From an uncultured bacterium (lineage in GTDB: Bacteria; Bacillota; Clostridia; Oscillospirales; Ruminococcaceae), in NCBI GenBank assembly GCA_905214345.1, contig CAJMLV010000022.1, positions 1 to 46,984 on the forward strand: a stretch of 46,984 nucleotides of DNA. Reading direction: 5' to 3'. Made by a program: the position numbers and the translations under genes. The notes under the pieces are model-generated. The model had not been told where the DNA came from. It did no database searches and saw nothing but the letters and a program-made list of their open reading frames with translations. Shown piece after piece: positions 39,031 through 45,646 of this stretch; position 1 is the stretch's first letter, and each line of letters begins with the position of its first letter.

Positions 39031-40242
39031 TTACCCTACCATGGCCATGACCGAAGTCATCGCCTTGTTGATCTGCGGGTCGGTATCGATGGTGAAATCG
39101 TAGTAGCTGTTCTGTTCATCGGCGGTCAGGGTGGCTTCCACATCCGGAGTCAGGCCGGTGCCGTTCCAGGTCTGGCCTTCGTTGTCCAGCAGCAAGCCGA
39201 TGGTGATCACCGCGGCACTGCCGTCAGAGAAGCTCTGGGGCTCGCTGAGAACGACGCCCTTGCCTGCGGTGGTGGTGCCCACAATGCTGGCCCCTGCCAT
39301 CTTGCGCAGGGCGTTGGCAAACAGTTCGGCGCCGCCGGCGGTGCTGCCGTTGACCAGGCAGACCATGGGCACGGTGACTTCGTGGTCATCCGAAATACGC
39401 AGGTCGGTGAGGGTGCCGTCCTTGGCCTGGCTCTGGACCATGAGGCCCGCAGGCACGCAGTAGTCGGCGGCCACCAGCGCGGCATCCAGAGAATCACCGG
39501 TGTTGTTGCGCAGGTCAAAGACCAGCGCTTTGGCACCCTGATTGATCAGGTTTTCCACCGCGGTGCGGAATTCGGTGCCGGTGGTGGAAGCAAAGGCATC
39601 GATGCAGACATATCCGCAGCCGTCCTCGGTCAGCTGAGAGAACACGGTGGTGGTGGTGTAATTGGAGCGCACCAGTTCCACCGCCGGCTGTTCCTGGCGG
39701 TCAGGGGTCAGATAGGTGATGCTGACGGTGGTGCCTTCCTCCCCCAGAAGGGCGGAGTTGATGGCGGCGGTATCGGTCATGGTGCGCACGCTCACATCCC
39801 CGATCATGGTGATGAAACCGCCGGTCTGCAGGCCGATCTCGCTGGCCGGGCTGTTGTCATACACACGGATGATGCGGGCGTAGCCGGAGGACGTATCCTT
39901 AATGACAGACACACCGATGTTCATCAGACGGCCGCTTTCCACACCCACCTTTTCGGTGTAGGCCTTGGCGGAATAATAACGGGCGTATTTATCGCTGATG
40001 CCCAGCATATAGCCGGAGGCGATGGTGTCGTTGAGGGTATCCTCATTGATGTCGAAGTATTCGTTATCGCGCACATAGCGGTCGATCTCGGACAGCTTGT
40101 TGTACATCCGCTCCTTGTTCTTGACGCTGGAAACGGTGCTGTTGAACATGTCCATCGAGATGACCATGGTAATGGAGAAGGTCACAGCCATTGCGATCAG
40201 GGTAATGGTCGCGGCCACGGCCAGATTGACTTTTCTGCTCAT
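39031..40242 (-). CDS. S41/CtpA-like membrane-anchored protein with missing nucleophile (predicted pseudoprotease)
   Basis: A 403-aa protein with an N-terminal signal anchor (about residues 7-30), a helical region, a PDZ domain (about 100-180: SVIKDTSSGYARIIRVYDNSPA, GLQTGGFITMIGD) and an S41 peptidase core (DAFASTTGTEFRTAV, VFDLRNNTGDSLDAAL). In active members the core reads S/T-A-S-A-x-E with catalytic Ser 25 residues before catalytic Lys. Here the stretch is STAGGAE (300-306), Lys328 is kept (GKGVV), and position 303, exactly 25 before it, is Gly. The DNA codons (GCC GGC GGC GCC) are unambiguous. It is therefore probably not a working serine protease. The AAGGAG spacing is long (12 nt). 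Confidence 0.85.
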   Translation of the reverse strand: MSRKVNLAVAATITLIAMAVTFSITMVISMDMFNSTVSSVKNKERMYNKLSEIDRYVRDNEYFDINEDTLNDTIASGYMLGISDKYARYYSAKAYTEKVGVESGRLMNIGVSVIKDTSSGYARIIRVYDNSPASEIGLQTGGFITMIGDVSVRTMTDTAAINSALLGEEGTTVSITYLTPDRQEQPAVELVRSNYTTTTVFSQLTEDGCGYVCIDAFASTTGTEFRTAVENLINQGAKALVFDLRNNTGDSLDAALVAADYCVPAGLMVQSQAKDGTLTDLRISDDHEVTVPMVCLVNGSTAGGAELFANALRKMAGASIVGTTTAGKGVVLSEPQSFSDGSAAVITIGLLLDNEGQTWNGTGLTPDVEATLTADEQNSYYDFTIDTDPQINKAMTSVMAMVG

Positions 40243-40306
40243 GAATCAGGTGATCTCCTTATCCGGCAGACGGCGGGAACCGACTGCCACAGTCTTGGCG
40301 GTGGGG

Positions 40307-40408
40307 TCAGACCAGGGTATACACAACCGAGGAAAACAGACCCACAACCATCAGCACAGCGATGACCAGGCAGACCACGCGGACGCCTGTCTTGTGATGT
40401 TTTTCCAT
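40307..40408 (-). CDS. 33-residue single-pass membrane protein in the ftsEX operon
   Basis: A tiny reading frame of 33 aa. It has a basic N-terminus (MEKHHKTGVR), then one TM helix (about residues 10-29: VVCLVIAVLMVVGLFSSVVY), then TLV and TGA. GGGAGG lies 7 nt before the ATG, the clearest ribosome site in this part of the operon. It fills the 186-nt gap between the M23 gene and the S41-like gene, on the same strand. I do not recognise a family with certainty; small TM proteins at divisome loci can modulate FtsEX or hydrolase partners, but nothing direct shows that here. Confidence 0.7.
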   Translation of the reverse strand: MEKHHKTGVRVVCLVIAVLMVVGLFSSVVYTLV

Positions 40409-40428
40409 GGTGAAGCCTCCCAAATGGA

Positions 40429-41658
40429 TTAAGCCGGAATGTACAGAGCCGGGTTGATGCGGCTGCCGTTCTGGCGCAGTTCGATATGCAGGTGGTTGCC
40501 GGTGGAGTTGCCGGTGGAACCCACATACCCGATGATATCGCCCTGGGAAACACTCTGTCCCACGCTCACCGGCGGCCAGGACTGCATGTGGGCATACAGG
40601 GTGGTGTAGTTGTTGCCGTCATCGGCGGTGCCGTGGTAGATCATGACATAGTAGCCGTAGCTGGAATGGCTGTCCACGGTAATGACCTGGCCGGAAGCCA
40701 CCGCCCGGATGGGGGTACCGCCGGGTGCAGCATAGTCACGGCCCTTGTGGCCGCCGCTGCCGTACTCACAGGAAATGTACTTGTAGCTGCCCAGGGGGCA
40801 GATGAAGTTCAGGGAGCAGGACAAGGTGGCGTTGGAACCGCCGGTGCTGTTGTTGATGATGGAACGCAGGTAGGAGTCCAGTTCATCGGCTGCCTTGTTG
40901 AATTCGGCCTGCTTGTCGCTCTCGGCGGCTTCCAGGGCCTGGGCACGGGCTTCGGCTTCGCTGATGGTGGAGTCCTGCTGCTGGATGTTGGCCACGATCT
41001 TGTCGATGGTGGCGTCCAGCTGGGTCTGGTTTTCGGCCAGGGTGGCTTCCTGGGCTTCCAGCTGCGCCTTCTGGTCTTCCAGTTCCTGCTTTTCCTGGTT
41101 CAGGGCCGCTTTTTCCTCGTCCAGCTGCTGGCAGATTTCCTCATCCTTCTCGGAGATGTCGGCCAGAGCCTGGGTGAAGTTGAGAAGCTGGAACAGGTTG
41201 GTGGCATTGGACAGAATATCAATGCCGCCGCTGTAATGGATCATCTGCATGCTGCTCATGCGCTCTTTGAAACCGTCCCAGCGCTCGTCAAACTCAGCCT
41301 GTTTCTGGTCCACTTCCGCCTGCTTGGCGGTGATGGCATCCTCGGTTTCACCGATCTTGGTCTTGATCTCATCCATCTGGTTGCTGAGCTGCTGCGCCTG
41401 CTGCTGCAGTTCCTGGTTCTGGGCTTCCAGCTGATCCTTCTGCGCCTGGGCGGCTTCCAGGTTCTCCTGGTTTTCGGCCTGTTCGTTGTGGATCTCTTCC
41501 AGTTCCTGCTGAAGCTGGTTTTTCTTGTCTTCCAGTTCCTGCTGTTTATCGTCGGCATACGCCGTGGAAGCTGCCTGGCAGAAAAGCACCCCTGCCATGA
41601 CCAAAGCCAGGGCCAAGGAAGCGATCTGCCGGATACGGGTTTTTACTGCAATGGACAT
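40429..41658 (-). CDS. Secreted coiled-coil M23 endopeptidase (EnvC/PcsB-type FtsEX partner)
   Basis: A 409-aa murein hydrolase. A signal peptide ends near STAYA|DD (about residue 35). Long Gln/Glu-rich coiled coils span about 36-150 and 175-270, separated by an inter-helix region (RMSSMQMIHYSGGIDILSNATN). The C-terminal M23/LytM domain has intact zinc ligands: HKGRD near 308 and HLH in GNHLHIELR near 390. Coupled to ftsEX it should be the hydrolase driven by FtsEX during septal splitting. ATG 41658 is chosen; GGAGGG is 13 nt upstream, longer than ideal. An ATG at 41694 overlapping the ftsX stop lacks a site. Confidence 0.92.
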   Translation of the reverse strand: MSIAVKTRIRQIASLALALVMAGVLFCQAASTAYADDKQQELEDKKNQLQQELEEIHNEQAENQENLEAAQAQKDQLEAQNQELQQQAQQLSNQMDEIKTKIGETEDAITAKQAEVDQKQAEFDERWDGFKERMSSMQMIHYSGGIDILSNATNLFQLLNFTQALADISEKDEEICQQLDEEKAALNQEKQELEDQKAQLEAQEATLAENQTQLDATIDKIVANIQQQDSTISEAEARAQALEAAESDKQAEFNKAADELDSYLRSIINNSTGGSNATLSCSLNFICPLGSYKYISCEYGSGGHKGRDYAAPGGTPIRAVASGQVITVDSHSSYGYYVMIYHGTADDGNNYTTLYAHMQSWPPVSVGQSVSQGDIIGYVGSTGNSTGNHLHIELRQNGSRINPALYIPA

Positions 41659-41686
41659 GGTTTGCTCGGTTCCCTCCCTTGGGTGA

Positions 41687-42592
41687 TCAGACATTCAGGT
41701 GCTTGCGGATGCTGGTGGCGGTACCGATGCCGCACATGATGAAGCCAAAGGCCACAAAGCCCAGCACAATGTAATACCACGCATCCTGCAGAGGGACCAG
41801 GGTGCCGCCCAGCAGATTGGACAGGGTGGTGGGGTTTTCCAGGTAGAAGCGGTACAGCGCATAATAAGCGCCGCACACCACACCGGAAGAAACGGCGGCG
41901 GAAATCAGGCCGGAGGTAACGCCTTCCACAAAGAAGGGGAATCGGATGAAGCCGTTGGTGGCGCCCACCAGCTTCATGATGCCGATCTCCTTGCGGCGGG
42001 CAAAGACGGTAAGGCGGATGGTGTTGTTGATCACCACGATGCTCACCAATGCCAGCACCGCCACCAGACCGTAGCTGATGTAGTTCACCACCGTCTGGAT
42101 GGAAACAAAGAGCTTGGACAGTTCGCGGGTGGCGCTGACACTCTCCACATTTTCGATCACACTCAAATCCTCAATGATATGATCGATATTTGCCACATCG
42201 TCCACCACAACCTTGTACATGGAGTGGAAGGGGTTATCTTCCGCAAAGGTATCCGTCAGGTTGGTGTAGGACGAAAGCATATCATCAAATTCGGTGAGTA
42301 CGTCGGTGGGCGATATATATGTGACCGAAACCACACCGGGCACCGCCTTGATGGCATCGCCGGCGGCAGTGATCTGTTCGTCCGAAAGGCCGTCCACCAG
42401 GTAGACATAGCTTTCGTTCTGTTCGCCGATATATTCCACCATGGCGTCGATGTTCATACTGAACAAGAGCGCCGCGCCCACCAGGATCATGCAGACGGTC
42501 TGCACACCCATGGACGCAAAGGTCATCAGGCGGTTTGCCCGCATGTTGTGCAGGCCCTGCCCTACCAGATAAGCAAAACTGGAAAAACGCAT
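41687..42592 (-). CDS. ftsX: Cell-division ABC transporter permease FtsX
   Basis: A 301-aa FtsX. TM1 is near residues 22-45, followed by a ~125-residue extracellular domain (YVYLVDGLSDEQITAAG, TYISPTDVLTEFDDML, FHSMYKVVVDD) and TM2-4 (about 170-195, 220-245, 270-293). RRKEIGIMKLVGAT is the conserved coupling segment of FtsX-type permeases. It passes FtsE ATPase movements to the extracellular hydrolase encoded just downstream. It begins 14 nt after ftsE with GGGGG/AGAGG upstream. Confidence 0.95.
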   Translation of the reverse strand: MRFSSFAYLVGQGLHNMRANRLMTFASMGVQTVCMILVGAALLFSMNIDAMVEYIGEQNESYVYLVDGLSDEQITAAGDAIKAVPGVVSVTYISPTDVLTEFDDMLSSYTNLTDTFAEDNPFHSMYKVVVDDVANIDHIIEDLSVIENVESVSATRELSKLFVSIQTVVNYISYGLVAVLALVSIVVINNTIRLTVFARRKEIGIMKLVGATNGFIRFPFFVEGVTSGLISAAVSSGVVCGAYYALYRFYLENPTTLSNLLGGTLVPLQDAWYYIVLGFVAFGFIMCGIGTATSIRKHLNV

Positions 42593-42606
42593 CCTCTAGC
42601 CCCCTA

Positions 42607-43356
42607 TTACAGATAAGTCGGTTCCATACCCATTTCCCGCATGCGGGCTTCATACGTTTCGGCCACTTCCGGGTGGGAAGTATCCGAAGCCACCTGCCCG
42701 TGGGCCAGGGTAATGACGCGGTTGTTGTATTTCTGGGCCAGCTTCTGCACCAGCTCATGTTCGTGGGTAACCACCACCACGGTGATATGTACCTTGTTGA
42801 TGGCCTCGAAGAGCTGCATGATGTCCATGCTCATTTCGGGGTCGATGTTGCCGGTGGGCTCGTCCGCAATGATCAGTTTGGGGCCGTGGGCCAGGGCACG
42901 GGCAACCGCCACACGCTGCTGCTCACCGCCGGAAAGCTCGTCCGGCAGACGGTCCATCTTATCCTCCAGGCCCACCAGGCTCAGGGCAAAGGGCACGCGG
43001 TTCTTGATGGTCTTGCTGGAAATGTTGGTCACCCGCATGGCGAAGGCCACGTTTTCGTAGACGGTCATGGTGGGGATCAGGCGGAAGTCCTGGAACACCA
43101 CGCCCATCTGGCGGCGCATATAGGGCACCTTGCGGCGGCGCAGGCGGGTGAGGTCCTGACCGTTGATGAAAACCTTGCCCTCGGTGGGCTTTTCTTCCAT
43201 CAGCATCAATTTGAGGAAAGTGGATTTGCCCGCGCCGGAATGGCCCAGGACAAAGACAAACTCCCCTTCTTCGATCTGGATGTTAATATCTTCCAGTGCG
43301 ACGTTCTCGTCGTTCTGGGTCTCATACACTTTTGAAACGTGTTCAAACTGAATCAT
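42607..43356 (-). CDS. ftsE: Cell-division ATP-binding protein FtsE
   Basis: A 249-aa ABC ATPase. Walker A is GHSGAGKST (about residues 35-43), Q-loop VFQDFRLIPTMTVYENVAF, signature LSGGEQQRVAVARAL (about 138-152), Walker B LIIADEPTGNID and switch His in VVVTHEH. The C-terminal extension ends in EARMREMGMEPTYL. ATG 43356 follows AGGAG; 40 upstream residues of open frame cover the promoter region and are excluded. It leads the operon ftsE-ftsX-M23-small TM-S41-rsmA. Confidence 0.96.
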   Translation of the reverse strand: MIQFEHVSKVYETQNDENVALEDINIQIEEGEFVFVLGHSGAGKSTFLKLMLMEEKPTEGKVFINGQDLTRLRRRKVPYMRRQMGVVFQDFRLIPTMTVYENVAFAMRVTNISSKTIKNRVPFALSLVGLEDKMDRLPDELSGGEQQRVAVARALAHGPKLIIADEPTGNIDPEMSMDIMQLFEAINKVHITVVVVTHEHELVQKLAQKYNNRVITLAHGQVASDTSHPEVAETYEARMREMGMEPTYL

Positions 43357-43417
43357 GGCAATCTCCTGCACTTCATGACACTTCCCTGCCTCAAACGGAC
43401 AGAACGATACAGATACT

Positions 43418-43446
43418 AATGTACCATGAATCGCCCTTTGCGTCAA
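43418..43446 (-). promoter_or_regulatory. Promoter of the ftsE operon
   Basis: TTGACG (43441-43446), 17-nt spacer, TACATT (43418-43423) with TGG before it, minus strand; ~55-nt leader. Confidence 0.65.
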
Positions 43447-43596
43447 GATTCGCCGGCCCCCGCATCTTTTGTACAAACGTGATTTTCCCGCCTGAAAAAG
43501 GTGGTTGTGATAAGTTTGTAAAATTTAGGAAGAGGCATCTCCAATGATAAAAACGGAGGATTTTTTTCCTTGTTACCGGGCCCACGGGCCACAGAC

Positions 43597-43633
43597 AAAA
43601 AAACGCCCCGGTCCTTGGGACCGGGGGCGTTTC
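43597..43633 (-). terminator. Terminator of the PucR-type gene
   Basis: AAACGCCCCGGTCC (43601-43614) pairs with GGACCGGGGGCGTTT (43618-43632, one bulge); minus strand continues TTTTTG. Between here and 43446 no gene is seen. Confidence 0.88.
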
Positions 43634-43643
43634 AAAAGCGGTA

Positions 43644-44729
43644 TCAGTATTTGGCCGGGTTGGCGGACAGATACTTTTTGACCATCAAGGCCACCTTGAA
43701 GACGATAGCGTCATCGAACTTGCGCAGGTCGAGACCGGTGAGCTTCTTGATCTTTTCCAGGCGGTAGACCAGGGTGTTGCGGTGCACAAACAGGCCGCGG
43801 CTGGTTTCGGAGACATTCAGGTTGTTCTCAAAGAAGCGCTGGATGGTGAACAGCGTTTCGGAGTCCAGGCTGTCGATGCTGTCCTGCTTGAAGACTTCCT
43901 TCAGGAAGGCATCGCACAGGGTGGTGGGCAGCTGGTAGATCAGGCGGGCAATGCCCAGGTGATCGTAGGAGATGACCTGCTTTTCGGTGTCGAACACCTT
44001 GCCCACTTCCATGGCGATCTGGGCTTCCTTGAAGCTGGCAGCCAGATCCTTGATGTTGCCGATGGGGGTACCGATGCCCACCACAGCCTTGATATAATGT
44101 TCGCCCTGCAGGTTATCCACGATGGAGGCAGCCAGCTTTTCCATATCGCGGGTGCTGGTGTCGGGGCGGATCTCCTTGACCAGGACGGTATCGCTTTCGC
44201 TGATGTTGAAAACGAAGTCCTTCTGTTTGTCGGGGAACAGGCCGCTGACCACATCATAGGCGGAAATATCGTTGCCGCTGGTCACACGGATGAGCAGGAC
44301 CACCCGCTGCACGTCCGAAACGAAGTGCAGCTCCCTGGCCTTGGCGTAAATATCGCCGGGCAGGATGTTGTCCAGCACCACATTCTTGATGAAGTTGGTC
44401 TTGTCGAACTTTTCATCATGGTACTGCTTGATGCTCTGCAGGCTGATGGACAGCAGCGCCGCAAACTGGCTGGCGGTGGTATCGCCGCCTTCCACAAACA
44501 CCGCGTAATCGTTGTGCTTGGCGTTGGAGAACTGATGGTAGGCATACCCGTCCTTGACAAAGGCATCCCCCGCCGTCAGGCGGATGGCGGCAAAGCCTTC
44601 CCGCATCTCACCGATCTGCCCCAGCTCGGAGCAGGAGATCACGGCACCCGTTTCATCTACCACACCCACAACGCGGTCGATTGCGTCTTTCATCTGGTAG
44701 ACCACATTCTGGAATACCCTGTTCGCCAT
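43644..44729 (-). CDS. PucR/CdaR-type transcriptional regulator
   Basis: A 361-aa regulator. The C-terminal PucR helix-turn-helix is clear (FENNLNVSETSRGLFVHRNTLVYRLEKIKKLTGLDLRKFDDA, about residues 300-341). The middle part (about 120-260) has the GGDEF-like fold common in CdaR/PucR proteins (VVGIGTPIGNIKDLAASFKEAQ). The N-terminal ~110 residues look like a small ligand domain (VVGVVDETGAVISCSELGQIG). Relatives control sugar-diacid or purine use; the ligand here is unknown. ATG 44729 follows AAGGAGAGG. It is monocistronic, with its own promoter and terminator, and no target operon lies beside it. Confidence 0.85.
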   Translation of the reverse strand: MANRVFQNVVYQMKDAIDRVVGVVDETGAVISCSELGQIGEMREGFAAIRLTAGDAFVKDGYAYHQFSNAKHNDYAVFVEGGDTTASQFAALLSISLQSIKQYHDEKFDKTNFIKNVVLDNILPGDIYAKARELHFVSDVQRVVLLIRVTSGNDISAYDVVSGLFPDKQKDFVFNISESDTVLVKEIRPDTSTRDMEKLAASIVDNLQGEHYIKAVVGIGTPIGNIKDLAASFKEAQIAMEVGKVFDTEKQVISYDHLGIARLIYQLPTTLCDAFLKEVFKQDSIDSLDSETLFTIQRFFENNLNVSETSRGLFVHRNTLVYRLEKIKKLTGLDLRKFDDAIVFKVALMVKKYLSANPAKY

Positions 44730-44834
44730 AAACTGCCTCTCCTTACCATTGTGCTGAATGACCAAACCGCCGCAAAGGCTCTCCCCGGTCACTCTGCCGT
44801 TATTTTGACCCAAACCGACGGGCCCTTGATGTAT

Positions 44835-44863
44835 ATTTTACACAATCAACTTGACTTTTGCAA
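44835..44863 (-). promoter_or_regulatory. Promoter of the PucR-type gene
   Basis: TTGCAA (44858-44863), 17-nt spacer, TAAAAT (44835-44840), minus strand, ~100-nt leader. Confidence 0.65.
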
Positions 44864-44919
44864 CATATTTCAACGAAAATTTCAATATTTTCTTGTGTAA
44901 TTTTGTTTTGGGGCAAAAA

Positions 44920-44997
44920 ATATCCCTTTTTCCCGGCAAAAAGCCGGGGCAAAACTTCCGTCAAAATGACAACGCCCGGCCAAAAAGCCGGGCGTTG
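44920..44997 (-). terminator. Tandem terminators after the sugar transferase
   Basis: First hairpin: AACGCCCGGC (44971-44980) with GCCGGGCGTT (44987-44996), minus-strand continuation GTCATTTTG. Second: CCCGGC (44932-44937) with GCCGGG (44943-44948), then AAAAAGGGATATTTTTTG. Both share the CCGGC-aaaaa-GCCGG core. Confidence 0.75.
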
Positions 44998-45019
44998 CGG
45001 ACAAAAACAGTATACAACG

Positions 45020-45646
45020 TCACTTTTTGGTTTCGTCGCGCTGTTGCTGTTCCATGGCGCCGGTGCCGCCTTCCACCACACCGCGGCGCTGGAACACATA
45101 GGTGATGGAACGGAAGAAGATGGCCAGGTCCTTGCGGAAGGTAATATCGGCGGCGTATTCGCCGTCATATTTTGCCTTCACGTCGATGGGCAGCTCATCC
45201 CGTCCGTTGACCTGTGCCAGGCCGGTCAGGCCGGGGCGGATGTCGTTGGCATGCACGGCGTCCCGGGCTTCGATCAGGTCATACTGGTTGTACAGCGCCG
45301 GACGGGGGCCGATGATGCTCATCTCCCCTGCCAGGATGTTATAGATCTGGGGCAGTTCGTCCAGGCTGGTGCGCCGCAGAAAAGCTCCGCTCTTGGTGAT
45401 GTAGGAATCCGCATTCTTAAGTAGATGGGTGGGCACATCATGGGGGGTATCCCCGCGCATGGTGCGGAATTTCAGGATGTTGAAATGGGTCTTGTGGGCC
45501 CCCACCCGGCGCTGGCGGAAAAAGACCGGCCCCGGGGAGTCGATCTTGATCCAGACGGCCAGGACCGCCATGGGCAGGGCCAGCACGATAGCCGCCGCTG
45601 CGGAAAGCAGAAGGTCCAGCAGGCGCTTGATATAGTTACGATACAT
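45020..45646 (-). CDS. Undecaprenyl-phosphate sugar phosphotransferase (monotopic WcaJ/PglC-type)
   Basis: A 208-aa bacterial sugar transferase. It has one N-terminal re-entrant or TM helix (about residues 8-32), then the family core: DSPGPVFFRQRRVG, FNILKFRTM, LRRTSLDELPQIYNILAGEMSIIGPRPAL with the catalytic Asp-Glu pair, and RPGLTGLAQVNGRDEL. It moves a sugar-1-phosphate onto undecaprenyl phosphate, starting a surface polysaccharide or glycan. GAGGAGGG precedes ATG 45646, and the start overlaps the upstream gene by 11 nt. The C-terminal QQQRDETKK tail is charged. The upstream dehydratase probably supplies its UDP-sugar. Confidence 0.93.
   Translation of the reverse strand: MYRNYIKRLLDLLLSAAAAIVLALPMAVLAVWIKIDSPGPVFFRQRRVGAHKTHFNILKFRTMRGDTPHDVPTHLLKNADSYITKSGAFLRRTSLDELPQIYNILAGEMSIIGPRPALYNQYDLIEARDAVHANDIRPGLTGLAQVNGRDELPIDVKAKYDGEYAADITFRKDLAIFFRSITYVFQRRGVVEGGTGAMEQQQRDETKK

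Noticed and set aside
40895..41600. Repetitive sequence in the M23 gene as a DNA repeat array
   Set aside because: It reflects codons for Gln/Glu/Ala-rich coiled coil, not an exact nucleotide repeat.
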